Source: Schistosoma mansoni (Eukaryota > Platyhelminthes > Trematoda > Strigeidida > Schistosomatidae). From it: 64,000 bases of DNA. Of the stretch, positions 21,800 to 32,989 are shown one piece after another. The DNA lies in the NCBI RefSeq assembly GCF_000237925.1, contig NC_031500.1:11681753-11745752 (forward strand), given 5' to 3'. Within the stretch, counting starts at the first letter, position 1, and the number at the start of each line of letters is the position of its first letter. The position numbers were made by a program, and so were the translations under genes. Below the pieces are notes generated by a model that was not told the origin of the DNA, ran no database searches, and was given only the letters and a program-made list of their open reading frames with translations.

Positions 21800-22105
21800 G
21801 TTGTGAGATATCAACTCACTGAAGACATTGGTGAACGGTTTCTCAACTTCGTGGATCAGTTGAAGTTAGACATTAACACCATTGGATGCCGGCTCAGTGG
21901 TCTATCGGTTAAGTGCTCTGGCGCGAGACTGGTAGGTCTTGGGTTCGAATCCCGCGAGTGCGGGATCGTGGATGTGCACTGCCAAGGAGGAGTCCCACAA
22001 TAGGACGAAACGGCCGTCCACTGCTCCCAGGTTTTACATGGTGGTCTAGCTTCAATTGACTCACGCTTTCAACTATGAAAATACTAAATCTCCACGAAAC
22101 CCCTT
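21800..22105 (+). mobile_element. SINE family 2, youngest full-length sense copy
   Basis: Leader (GAACGGTTTCTCAACTTCGT), box A GGCTCAGTGGTCTATCGG, box B GGGTTCGAATCCC, then the module CCAAGGAGGA-GTCCCACAATAGGAC-GAAAC-GGCCGTC, framed by a CACTG/CA-type stem I. The tail is GTGGTCTAGCTTCAATTGAC plus CCCCTTCTGA. The heptamer CTGAGGA is replaced by CCAAGGAGGA, as in the other young copies. Confidence 0.82.
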
Positions 22106-22385
22106 CTGATAATAATATAGTAATTAATTGAGCCGTCTAAGCGTGATTAACCAGGAAGACATTTGTAGATAAGTAAACTAGGTTGGTGGAAAATAAGAGA
22201 GAGGATAAGACAACGAATGTATGCGAACTCAATTAAGCAAGTCCTAGGAATACTGAAATATATCTTAACGATGAGTTCAGCTAGTGTTTCGAATTAATTT
22301 CAAACCCAATGAAGTTGTGTTAAAAACTGAGTAACTGATACAAACTGATTTATTGTCTGATATCAAGACTTTATCATATAAAATA

Positions 22386-22495
22386 GATGGAATATGGCTA
22401 GCAGTGGAATCCAGGATGCACGTTTCGTCTTACTTGGCACTCATCGGCTGAGTGTGTTAGCATTCCAGAGTGATTGTCAAATCTGGGATCAAATT
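22386..22495 (-). mobile_element. Sm-alpha-type SINE 3' part (minus)
   Basis: On the minus strand the hammerhead core reads CCGATGA rather than CTGATGA, followed by stem II, GACGAAACG and the GCTAGCCAT tail. It is truncated before the tRNA-like head. Confidence 0.7.
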
Positions 22496-23034
22496 TTAAC
22501 AACCGTATAATCCGAACTGTTTTTATAACTTTCTATTTTTTACTAGCTGTAGAAGTAAAAGCGGGACTGAACAACCAAACGTTAATTTAGAAACTAATTT
22601 TAAAGTCAGTTCAGTTCATCAACTTGTTGAAACAAATTTATATTGAATAGAATGATACCTTAATATTAAAGGATATTGTTTAATCTATCTCAGAGATCCT
22701 ATAAAAAAGCATCCTTTTTGCAAATTGACATTTTATTCCTTGTACCTTGTGATAGATGAAAGCAATTTTAACAAAGTGAAACGAAGCATAGTAGAGAGTC
22801 GGAAGATGGAGAAAACTAAGGAGGAAACATATTGATGGGGAGAAAAAAGCACATTAATAACAAAAAGAATCCAAAATTTAAGGAAGTTGAACAATGGACA
22901 CACTTCTACCATTGTTATGTAGAAGCCACATCACTTACTATCAGATCAATTCATTTTTAAATTCTTCACCCTAAACACCAAATAATATGTTTGCTAGAAG
23001 CGTTGAGGAACCGAAAGATAAAATCAACTAACAG

Positions 23035-24209
23035 GTGGAACTACGCATAACTGTGCATTTGAATATCATCATCAATGAAGACGATGAAGATCAGCTTTAT
23101 GAGAGGTTGCAGTCGATCGTAGAGAAGTGCCCATACGAGGACATAACCATCCTGGTAGAAGATCTAAACACCAAAGTCGGAACGGGCATAGCTTCAGATC
23201 ACCACCAACTGGTTGTGTCCAAGATGAAACTGAAGCTAAAGAAACACTGCACAGCTGGACAGACAGCATTACCAAGGTTAGATTCAGTCTTCCTTCGAGA
23301 TGCTAACAAACTCAACTAATTCAAGATAACGCTCAACAGGATCTACTGAAAGAAAAAAATACCATGGAGGATAACTGGAAAGGGACCAAAGAAGCACTAA
23401 CTTCCACATGTCATGAGGTTCTGGGTCGCGAGAAGCATCATAATAAGGAATGGATCTCTATTGAAACCCTGGACAGGATTCAAGAAAGGGAAAACAAGAA
23501 GATGGCAATTAACAACAGTCGAACATGAGCAGAGAAAGTCAAGGCACAAGCAGACTACGCAGAAGCAAACAAGCAAGTGAAGAAGAGCATTAAAGCCGAT
23601 AACAGAAATACATGGCCGAACTAGCAACGACGGCGGAAAAAGCTGCAAGAGAAGGAAATATGGAACCACTATAGGGTACAACGAAGGAACTAGCATGGAA
23701 ATATAGTAAACCAGAGAGACCAGTCAAGGACAAACAAGGAAAGACAATCACGGAGATTCAAGAACAGAGGGAAAGATAAGCAGAATACTTCGAGGAACGG
23801 CTGAATAGGCCAGCTCCATTGAATCAACTGGACATCGAAGCAGCACACACAGACCTTCCCATATCTGTCACTCCACCAACAATCGAAGAAGTCAAGATGG
23901 CCATCAGACAAATCAAGAGCGCGAAAACGGCAGGACCTGACAATATACCAGCTAAAGCACTGAAGTCAGACATTGAAGTAACTGCAAACATGCTTCACCT
24001 TCTATTCAAGAAGATTTGGGAAGAGGAACAAGTGCCAACGGACTGGAAAGAAGGATACCCCATCAAGATACCAAAGAAAGGAGATCTGAGCAAATATGAG
24101 AATTACAGAGGCATCAGTTTGTTGTCAGTACCAGGAAGTTTTCCAGAGTGTTGCTGAACCGGATGAAAGACGTAGTAGACGCCCGACTTCGAGATCAACA
24201 GGCTGGATC
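23035..24209 (+). mobile_element. RTE LINE, endonuclease end plus linker, internally deleted
   Basis: YERLQSIVEKCPYEDITILV followed by EDLNTKVG belongs to the RTE endonuclease (normally GDLNAKVG). IASDHHQLVVSKMKLKLKK, the SDHH end of the domain, follows directly, so about 65 residues between them are missing. After several frameshifts the pre-RT part reads ISVTPPTIEEVKMAIRQIKS and AKTAGPDNIPAKALKSDIE, with KKGDLSKYENYRGISLLSV. The match stops abruptly inside DQQAGS at 24209. Upstream and downstream ends of the original element are absent. Confidence 0.85.
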
Positions 24210-24560
24210 CCGTGATATCTATCGACGTTAACACAGGGTGGAGAAGGCAGTGATCGATTTATGAAATGGTACCGCGGTAGGGAAGGAAAGTACGCAAGAC
24301 TGTTATTTGTCGGTTCACTACGATTCCCTGGTTGGGGTCCTATAGATGAAACAACACAATGACATGGAGCGTTATCACATAGCTCGGAATAGAAGCCTAT
24401 GGCAATCCTGCCGTAGTTTACTTCTACATTTTTAATGAGTGGGACGGACTACAACTGATAGGAACTGTCCTAGTTGGGATTTTTCTTCAAATACATACTG
24501 TTCTCGCTCGTTTATTTTCATTCATCTCTTTGTTATAATCATAGTAACCTTTTCCTCTAT
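24210..24560 (+). mobile_element. Possible LINE 3' UTR abutting the RTE copy
   Basis: Just after the RTE match ends, the DNA reads in broken frames GSLRFPGWGPIDETTQ, resembling the W-G-P region near the end of schistosome LINE ORFs. A T-rich tract like a 3' UTR follows (about 24480-24560). No second copy is in the window to confirm it. Confidence 0.3.
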
Positions 24561-24917
24561 TTAAAACTCCATTTCCTGATTTATATAGTGCATATTTAGT
24601 TAGATTACCAATTAAGCATCTTTTCAAATAGGTAAACAAAACTGAAATCATGCGGATCCTAGTGATGTATTGTGGATTTCTCCCAGACCATTCACGTGTA
24701 TTGCAGGAAGGTTAATAATCTTGTAAATAATGGCGATTGAAGTCCCCACAATTAAGAAATAGCAAACATGAAATGATAGTCATGTTTGTACCGTTCTTTA
24801 AATGTTTACCTTACGATATGGATAAGGAAAAATGCATGGTTTTGTTAAATGAACAGGTAGTGACTACGTTAACAAGCATCCTGCTTGAATAAGGTCTAAT
24901 ATTGATACAGATGAAGC

Positions 24918-25403
24918 ATGATGTTGAAAATAAACTTTGGTCGTAGCAAGATTAGAGGCTATGTATCTATCGGCATTGTGAATAATTGTTTGGACAAATG
25001 TAGGCGTTTTGAAAAACTAACTATCCAAATACTTCTTTCAAGAAAAAGAACAAGGCCAGTAGTGCGAAAATGGGTATCTTGGAAAGACTATGACCAGATG
25101 AAAAGTAACTCGACAGAAGTTGGAAACCAGGACGTAGCCGTAGTTCTGAAGTCATACCGTGATAGTACGACTCTTACTCTAGATAGAAAAACGGGCTGCA
25201 TCAGAACGAGATGGAACCTTAAACTCTTGTTCCTAATCTGCGTAGTTACACACATTCATGTTTATCCTGGACCTAGAAACCAATTATCCGACCCCATTGA
25301 AGCAAGAAGACTGTTCAATAGACTTACTAACCCTGAAAATGACAACTATAGAACTTGTGAAACTAATTGGTTAAACACGGTGAGACGTATAAAGTTCAAA
25401 TGA
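24918..25403 (+). CDS. Unidentified 161-residue open frame, possible LINE ORF fragment
   Basis: Starts MMLKINFGRSKIRGYV and is the longest open frame here that matches neither a host gene nor a LINE with a visible reverse transcriptase. It is basic, with one hydrophobic stretch (LKLLFLICVVTHIHVYPGP). A hydrophobic run ending in ...PGP recalls the start of many CR1/jockey-type LINE ORFs, where it can act as a 2A-like site, but the invariant NPGP asparagine is Tyr here. It lies between an RTE copy and eL37. An orphan host exon is the alternative. Confidence 0.3.
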   Translation: MMLKINFGRSKIRGYVSIGIVNNCLDKCRRFEKLTIQILLSRKRTRPVVRKWVSWKDYDQMKSNSTEVGNQDVAVVLKSYRDSTTLTLDRKTGCIRTRWNLKLLFLICVVTHIHVYPGPRNQLSDPIEARRLFNRLTNPENDNYRTCETNWLNTVRRIKFK

Positions 25404-25633
25404 TACTTCAGCTCACAGGAATCGCCCACCACATTGAGTGGCCAACTAGAGAGTGAATATCGTAATACAATGCAAAGCTGCTAATCCTAGGGCCAAGGCA
25501 TTATCTTAAGTGCATCTTATTATGATCTAGGCATGCAGAACAAAAAATATACATAAACATTTCACTTTACACACTAAGTAGTCCGGAAGTTACTGTGTCA
25601 AAAATTGATAAAGCGGAAGACCCGTTCAGATCA

Positions 25634-25639
25634 TTTATT
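25634..25639 (-). terminator. Poly(A) signal of the eL37 gene
   Basis: AATAAA on the minus strand, about 17 nt after the stop codon of eL37. This is the only consensus signal close to the gene end. Confidence 0.65.
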
Positions 25640-25655
25640 AGCTGATATTAATACA

Positions 25656-25922
25656 TTATGCTTTTACGGGTTTTGGTGGTCCAGAACGGAAGCCTTGCTT
25701 GAAGCGTCTATGAACCCTCTTGAGGTGCAGCATTCTACCCGTTCCTGTTGTTCTTCGCCGTTTAGCTTTCTCAGACCAGTTGTATTTCCTTAATCTAGCA
25801 GAAGGATATCCACAGGATGAACAGGTTTTCTTTTGAATGTGGTATGATTTGCGACCACAACGACGGCACTGAGTGTGGGATTTGTTGTGCCGTTTACCAA
25901 AAGAAGTTGTTCCCTTCGTCAT
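25656..25922 (-). CDS. RPL37: 60S ribosomal protein eL37
   Basis: This is an 88-residue protein of the large ribosomal subunit, a small zinc-binding, Arg/Lys-rich protein. It starts [17 protein letters not shown] and is nearly collinear with human RPL37, with a shorter C-terminal tail (human is 97). The two CxxC pairs of the zinc ribbon are present (QCRRCG and TCSSCG), as are the conserved [18 protein letters not shown] block and the basic C-terminus. The coding part is a single uninterrupted exon. Seven bases upstream of the ATG is an AG acceptor of a 39-nt 5' UTR intron (25930-25968, donor GTAAGT), which argues for the native gene rather than a retrocopy. A consensus AATAAA (25639-25634) lies about 17 nt past the stop, giving a very short 3' UTR. 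Confidence 0.96.
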   Translation of the reverse strand: MTKGTTSFGKRHNKSHTQCRRCGRKSYHIQKKTCSSCGYPSARLRKYNWSEKAKRRRTTGTGRMLHLKRVHRRFKQGFRSGPPKPVKA

Positions 25923-25929
25923 TTCTTGT

Positions 25930-25968
25930 CTAAATTATAGTAATGACTAAATGGTCAATAAAACTTAC
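25930..25968 (-). other. 39-nt 5' UTR intron of the eL37 gene
   Basis: On the minus strand a consensus GTAAGT donor is followed, 39 nt in all, by an ATTTAG acceptor just upstream of the start codon. Schistosome genes are known for very short 5'-proximal introns. The splice is inferred from sites alone. Confidence 0.7.
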
Positions 25969-25969
25969 C

Positions 25970-28900
25970 AAGGACTGGATACCACGCCTCTAATGACCGA
26001 CTATTAAACTTTCCGCGGCTAACTGCATTCAGTTCTAGTATCCAATTTCCTATGACACTTTGCATTAGGCTGGCCTATTTATTTGGCACTGCATTATCAT
26101 GTTACAGTGTTGTTACGCGCATTTGATAGAATTTATTGTAGCTATTCTTAGCGTCCGCAATAATAATAAATTCAACAGTTTACCATGCTTAAAAGGCGGA
26201 TGAGTTTATCGTAGCGTACAGAAAGTTTGGAAACGTCAGCTGAATTTGTATCATCACACTGTCACTTTATTGATCATATCTGGTTAAAATGAGCGAATGG
26301 AAGATATTGTAAAAGGTTTTGGTATTTTCTAGAGATTTAGTTGAGAACCTAGGTTTATTGTGTGGAGACGAAAATATGAATGTGGGACAGGGAAGCTGTG
26401 GTACTATATCAGATGGGACTTTTCATCATCTATACCACATCCTAATGAAATCCACTTTTTCCTGGGCATTAAATATGTCGTTATAATAGTATAAGTTGTT
26501 TGGTGCCCTTAGTACATACCTCTGTACCCTGTGATCTTGAAGAAGTATATTCATGCATTCCATGCGCTTCTGACATGTGCATATGTCTGTTGTTTATACT
26601 TTGATTGGTTATTTGTAGTGCGTACACTACTCGTATTGCATAAAAACCTGTCAAAACCCACTCCTTTGCAACACTCACGTACGTAAAATATAAGTATCTA
26701 AAAACGCCTATATATTCTACTTATCCCTACAATGTGTTAGCATGATTAATCGAAAGAAGTCCAGCAAGATTGGGGTTTCATTAGCACGAATCATCTGCGT
26801 CAACAATAATGTGGTCAAACTATGGGATACCAAAACCTGATGACTAGAACATTAAGTTTCGTATTCACTCACCCGGTAGAATTATTCACCAGTGTGTGCT
26901 GTCATATTTATTAAACTCTTGGATAAATGCATTTTGCCTAGGATTCCCAAATATGTTGAGGTTGATCTGACAATACTTTATGAAAAGTCTTCATAGAATC
27001 GTCCTATTCCCATCATTAAACCTGTGACAACCAATAATCTTCATACTTTTGTGAACATCCTAAAACCCTTGATATATTTCGTCAGTTTAGCGGCTCAAGT
27101 AAGGATGATAATAGAACTTGCTTCTTTTCATGTATAGAATATTGTAAGTTCCCGGCATTAAAGTATATTGCATTATATTAAAGTCTTTTCTTAAGTATGC
27201 TTGGTTCTTCGATCGTCAAAGTATTGTCGGTTTCCCTGGTTTCACTTGCCATCAATTACATAGTGGTGACTTGAAGCTAGTAATTATTTCACATCAACAA
27301 TCTAATCCAAAGATATGAGTCTTTCTTTCGGATTTCACCATTTGGGTCCTTAACTTTAATTGTGAACAGGTTGTTGACGTTCTTCAGCCCAACTCATCCC
27401 ATGTTCGCATGACATAGAAATATCTACATTTCATATTGAGGGCAACTGCCATTTGTGAAGGGAAAACTGCTAAAACCCCAGATCGCATAGGGAATCCTTT
27501 CAATGTATCTATGATCGTCCAATGTATAAAGTGATTTATGGCGAAGAAAGTTTTCAAAACTAATTATCTTTTAATTTCAATGTGTAGGATTTATGGAGAT
27601 TGTAGGGTTTCCTCATTTTGGCTTACAATCTGATCTTATCTGGGCTACCACTGAGAACCTAGAAGGAATAAACAGTCATTTTACTCTAGTATGGAACTCC
27701 TCGGCTGTTCCGATCCGTGACTTCGTAAACGGAAGTCAAACTCAGGACGTTCCATCCAACTAGTGAAAGCTTAAACTCTAAACCATTGATTTGGCATGAA
27801 ACCGTACTAGTGTCTAACTGCGGCTAATTCATGAATAACTGTCTCACATCCAACACGACCTGAAATCGCTCAGTCTGACTTCTTTTGACTGGACACACAC
27901 AAGAAACTATCGCCACGGTTATCATCGAAGACTTAGTGCTCAAGTTGGGAGCCAGTAAGCAAATGTTTAGTCCTGGGACTGTTAGAATTTAGTGCATGTT
28001 CTTAAAAATTAGACATTCAAAAAGGTAGCGAGAATGAGGATATTTAATGTCGAGATCCAGTGTTTAAATTTCTCACTTCATACGTGTAGGTGGGTAAGTT
28101 ACTGTATCTGAGGTCTATAATATGAGATATAGATACAAATCCATTCATGGTATTCCTAATTTCTTTCGCTCCAACTAATTCAGCTGCTTATAAGAACGTA
28201 ATTTATTGTTTAGACCATACTAAAAGGATAAGAACAGTCCTCCATATTACATTCCATAATACAAGGACAGGAAGTGATAGAACGCACATGCTAGTGGCTA
28301 ATAGCCTCAACGGCTACATGTTCGATGATCATTGAACACACAAGTCATTGAACATGAATGATCATTACGATAACTCCTGTCCAAGTAGATTGGGGCTTGA
28401 ACTTCATATTTATTTATACTCAATTCTTTGTGAAGAATCTTCGCATGATTTGACCGAGGATTTCGTTGCACTGAATTTTTAAGAACATAAAAAGTCAGCA
28501 AGATTCTCTAAAAACCAAAACGTATGCAGTACTTCGTTATGATAGATGTGATGTGGTAGTTGCTGATGAAACAGAAAAGGATTATGGTGACTGTGGAACA
28601 ACACAGAATCGTCGCTACAGGTAATCTAATAATGTGAACCATTTAGATGGCAGGACGCCATGTAAGAAGGTCCTCTCGTGTACATTGTTCCCCATGATTA
28701 CTCACTTGTTTTCACCTTATAATTTCTTCTGCTTTTGACTGTATCAGTGCGTATTTGGTTTCGCTTTTGGTCTACTTGCAATTATTATGGCTGAATTGGT
28801 TACAGTTACGGATTTGCAATCGATTCCTAGATGTCGGTAGTGTTCGAATTGCTCCTCCACTTTCCTTTCATTTAAAACCCTTGAAAATTTTGGTGGTCGC

Positions 28901-30640
28901 CTTACTGAAAACATTGTGACCGATTAATAGTGTGTGAAATTTCGTTTCTTTTGATCATTGGTGGTAACTGTGCTTTACTAGGGAAAAAGTGTTGCTTCAG
29001 GTAGCGATGGTTGTTCTTGAAACTCTTTGAACGATTTTGGCCTTTCTCCCGTAACAGGCAGAACCTTGTTTTCGACTTGCAAGGCACCTAGTTTTTGACC
29101 CATCAAGTTAGTCTATACCATTCTTGCTTTTAACCATATAACAGAAAGCATAAACTGAAAATCCCTCCAAAATGTTTTTCTAGACATTGTAGCCATTTAT
29201 TTTTACTTTCGCTCTGTCATGTATTTTAACTTTTACTTAGGTCCGTTGTAACTAATTTTGATGTTCTTTTTTATGTCTTTTTTTCAAGGCTGTTATATGT
29301 TGCCGAGACATTGGTATTGGGACGTGGTTCGACTGATGGTTGTTTGATTTCTTGCAGACAGTTATTTATCCCGTCCTGTTGGGAATATTCCCATTGATTC
29401 TTTGGCACCATACACTTATTTAGTCATCATACCTTTTGCTATTTAGTGAGTCATTTTGTACTAGAGAAACGTTCGACTGCATCGCATCGGAAGTGCCTTT
29501 TTGAAGGATTTCATACTTTCGATGTAGTCCTCTTTCTTTCCGAAACTAGGACGAAATAAATTTGGCACAAAGTCTGTGTTTTGATGTAACTAGTTATGTG
29601 TGACTCGTAAAGGCTCTGTGCGCTATGTGGAAAATGCAGTTCGGCCTTTCAGTTCGACTTCTAGTTTGCTGGTCCTCTGCACTCAAACCAAATACTAAAA
29701 TTCTGTTGTTACAAACCGTTTTGTATATAGTAGATCAATTCGTAGAGTTGCTGTACTTTGTATTTTTCCATGTAAGGGGAAATGTAATCCAGATATACTT
29801 TATTTGATCTTTTAATTGTTTTCAATGTCTCAATACCACTCTCGATACAACTTTGTGCAACTTTTTCATGTTGTTACACCATAAATGTCGATGAATGTCA
29901 TCTTTCACTTCCTTGACTTGGGATGCACAACTAGGCATTCCTCTGTACCGGACCGTTGGATTTATATTGGCTTCCAGATCTAGGGCACTGAGAGTGGCGA
30001 AGAATAGTGGGAGTCGTTAAGTCCTGCACCGGAATATAAACGAGGCTAGATGACCCATCTGCACAGGTGTGCTTCCTGTAACTGTTTCATCTTTATATGA
30101 GACATTATCCTGTAGATTAGGTCGGATGTGTACTTCAAAGGTATTTACGAAACAGTACTATGGCTAAGCGGCATGATGAAGTTGTGTAGACAGTGATGTG
30201 ATTTCAACGAAAGATCAAACGTATTGAGCGACCACATCATGGCATCTCACGTACTTCGGAGCATACCTAACTTAATTAACATAAATTACTCATGTGAGAA
30301 CAAAACTTTAGGTAACAAAATCTCACAAGATACCGAATTCTCAAAGAACATCTACGTTATCCATAATTACCAGTGTAGATCACTGATGTAGATTATCTGT
30401 GTCAAATGATTGGGAGCCTACACGAATCGGACGAGAATGGCATGTCCAACCAGCCAACGTTGAAGTCAGTCAATGGTGTGCAATTAACGGATGCTATTGA
30501 CCTTTACAAAGACCGATTGACCGTTTGGCTTGCAGTAGTCTGACTGCCGGATGATTTGGCTAGGGCAAAGTGCCACTTCACTGGTCCCTCAACAGCAACA
30601 TTTAAGACAACACGGGTACTATTTGAAAACAAGTCAACCA
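25970..30640. other. Intergenic upstream of eL37, one old SINE
   Basis: The first few hundred bases presumably hold the eL37 promoter. Otherwise only the old SINE 2 copy at 27.6-27.9 kb is recognised. Confidence 0.5.
27600..27880 (-). mobile_element. SINE family 2, old copy (minus)
   Basis: GGAACTCCTCGGCTGTTCC with GTCATTTTACTCTAGTATGG and the remains of a head (TAAACTCTAAACCATTGATTT) follow the antisense SINE 2 order. It is the only repeat I recognise between 26 and 30 kb. Confidence 0.5.
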
Positions 30641-30647
30641 CCGCTTC

Positions 30648-31372
30648 TTGGGACGCTACATGGAAAAAGCAGAAAAAACTTTCACTACATTTCCAATGTT
30701 GGCATCCATACATCTATCCGTAATTTATTATACATCCATCAACATCAACCAGGCTATAACTCCCTTGGAAAATTATTATGACAGTGGACCTGATGGAACT
30801 CCTGTACCATTCGTGAATCACAGTAGTTGGGAATTTCCGTTATTCCGATCAATACTGCTCAACCTATGTACTGACTACGAAGCCTCTCTGTCTGTATACA
30901 AAACATTACTTATTGACATGACGAGTCAATCGGTAGTAGCTCAACACAAAGGTCACTTGATAATAATCAGAAATGGCCTGAAATACAAATTCATCTGATC
31001 GGCTAAGAAATGGATTGACTTTCGAAGGGGTAGAAATGCAGAAGCATAAATTATTAATTTGGCACAATATTTGGTAGCCAATTAGACTTTCTCCTCCATT
31101 ATTGTTTTCTCACTCAAATAGTAACTTCGTTGGGTTAGCGCTTTGTGTATCATTATCAGATCTCGGACACAGCACATCACAACACCTACCACCAGAAGAT
31201 TGACAAAGAGGTTGGACGGCGATTTTTCCAACTATAGGACCTTTAAAGTAACCTCCCTGTTAATATTATTCCTGAAAAGCATCCACAAACAGCTGATATC
31301 ACTAAAGTTATCAGAAAGCCTGAATAGCCATTCTCACTTTTGTTTTATGATTAAATATCTGTGATGGTATTG
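30648..31372 (+). mobile_element. Old CR1 LINE fragment, left part
   Basis: FTTFPMLASIHLS, YDSGPDGTPVPFVN and FSNYRTFKVTSLL match TFPMLTCRHLS, YDGGPDGIPSSFVK and VNYRPINLTSVLS of the CR1 copy at 36.9-41.1 kb, with frameshifts between them. The match stops near 31372 (FCFMIKYL versus HGFMTKRS) and resumes at about 32620. Confidence 0.72.
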
Positions 31373-31610
31373 GTCCTAACCACACAATCCTCAAAGCTGA
31401 ACAAGAGATAACTGGGATAATCGATGTTCAAAAAATAACACGGAGAGAAGGACAACAATGGTGAACGCGAGGATAATCATGCATTTAATCAGATGGCTTG
31501 GCTTATCCTTTCATACGTAATTATTCTCCACAACTGATCTTTACTCACATTATATACATTATTCCATCTTTGGCCTAAATGTGTCCTTTACAAAAGCCAA
31601 ACGTTACTTC

Positions 31611-31730
31611 TAATCATCAAATATAAAAAATTAAATGTTTGATGCCAATAAGGTGAATTTTTAATAAAACTTTATAATGTATTCTGACGGGAAAAATCAT
31701 TATAAAAGAGATCGCTGCTGTAAAGTGATA
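31611..31730 (+). repeat. Dispersed ~115-bp repeat E, copy 1
   Basis: AATCATCAAATATAAAAAAT and the following TTAAATGTTTGATGCCAATA through GATCGCTGCTG recur at 59.9 kb with about 85-90% identity by eye. AT-rich; nature unknown. It lies in the DNA inserted into the old CR1 copy. Confidence 0.6.
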
Positions 31731-31909
31731 CTAGTTGTATTATCTGTTCTAAAGTCAGTTAATTAAATTGATAAAAAGTAGTTATTGAATAGGATGTTAA
31801 TGCATTGAGAACCCTTACTCTTACCCTCCATTTGTCTAATTGACCTTTTATTTTTATATGTCAATGTTCTTAACAAGTGCATATATTACTAGATTGTTTG
31901 AAATGCATC

Positions 31910-32520
31910 ACTTACTTACACCTGTTACTCCCAATGGAGCATAGGCCACCGACCAGCATTATCCAACCCACTCTGTCCTGGGCCCTCCTTCCTAGTTCTA
32001 TCCAACTGTTGCTCATTCTTATCATGCCCGTTTCTATTTCGCAGCGTAATGTGTTCTTTGGTCTTCCTCTTTCCCCTTAGACTTGAGGATTCCATGTGAG
32101 GGTTTGTCTTGTGACGAAGTTGGGTGATTTCCTCAATTTGTATCCTATCCACTTCCAGTGCTTTTTCCTAATTTCTTCCTCCGCTGAAATCTGGTTTGTT
32201 CTCTCCTACAGTAGGTTGTTGTTGATAGTGTCTGGCCAACGGATCCGAAGTATTTTGCGTAGACAACTGTTAATAAACACACCTGTATCTTCTGGGTGAT
32301 GGCTTTCCAAGTTCTCCAGGTTTCCGCCCCAAACAGTAGAACTGTCTTGACATTCGTATTGAAAATTCTCACTTTGGCGTTGGTTAACAGACAGTTGTTT
32401 TGAGTTCCAGATGTTCTTCAATTGTAGATATGCTGCTCTTTTTTTCCCGATTCGCGTCTTCACATCTGCATCAGATCCACCGTGTTCATCAATGATGCTG
32501 CCCAGATATGTAAAGGCTTT
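31910..32520 (-). mobile_element. RTE LINE 3' end inside an older CR1 copy
   Basis: On the minus strand it encodes [37 protein letters not shown] and the C-terminal RPKNTLR-type region, and it ends in a (GTAA)-type tail at 31910. TGCATC flanks both ends (31904-31909, 32521-32526), a weak 6-bp duplication. It lacks the one-base loss seen in the 12.6- and 17.0-kb copies, so it belongs to another lineage. Confidence 0.85.
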
Positions 32521-32619
32521 TGCATCCACCAAAATGCTAACATACTAATAACGTAGTGGACCATAATTCTACACTCCCACGCCTCTCATCTCGCTAGTAA
32601 TATTTTTCGCTCAATTTGC

Positions 32620-32985
32620 CCAGCAATAATGCTATACTTCGATTTTAGTAAGGCTTTCGACAGTGTCTCACACAATCTCCTCTTAAAACGTTCCTAATTT
32701 GGCACACGAGATCCCATATTCTCCCGGTTCACATATTTTATGACAGAAAGAATCCATACCGCTCGCTTTGTATCTTGTTACTCTAGGTCTATGAGTATAG
32801 CTAGTTTGGTTATACAAGGGGGTGAGACTGGGCCACTGCTCATTCTCTAACATAATAATGACATGTGGTCAATATTTTGGTACGGTAAACCTTTCTTTTT
32901 TGCTGATAATCTAAAAGTTGTTTGGTTATTCTCGTCTTTCATCAAAGAAAGTTATATTTCTGAGGATTTTCTTGTATCATATGTG
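32620..32985 (+). mobile_element. Old CR1 LINE fragment, right part
   Basis: The DNA from about 32625 encodes ...LYFDFSKAFDSVSHN and later YGKPFFFADNLKVV, collinear with the RT of the CR1 copy at 36.9-41.1 kb. It continues the fragment that broke off at ~31372, so about 1.2 kb of later DNA, including an RTE LINE, separates the two. Confidence 0.72.
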
Positions 32986-32989
32986 GTAG

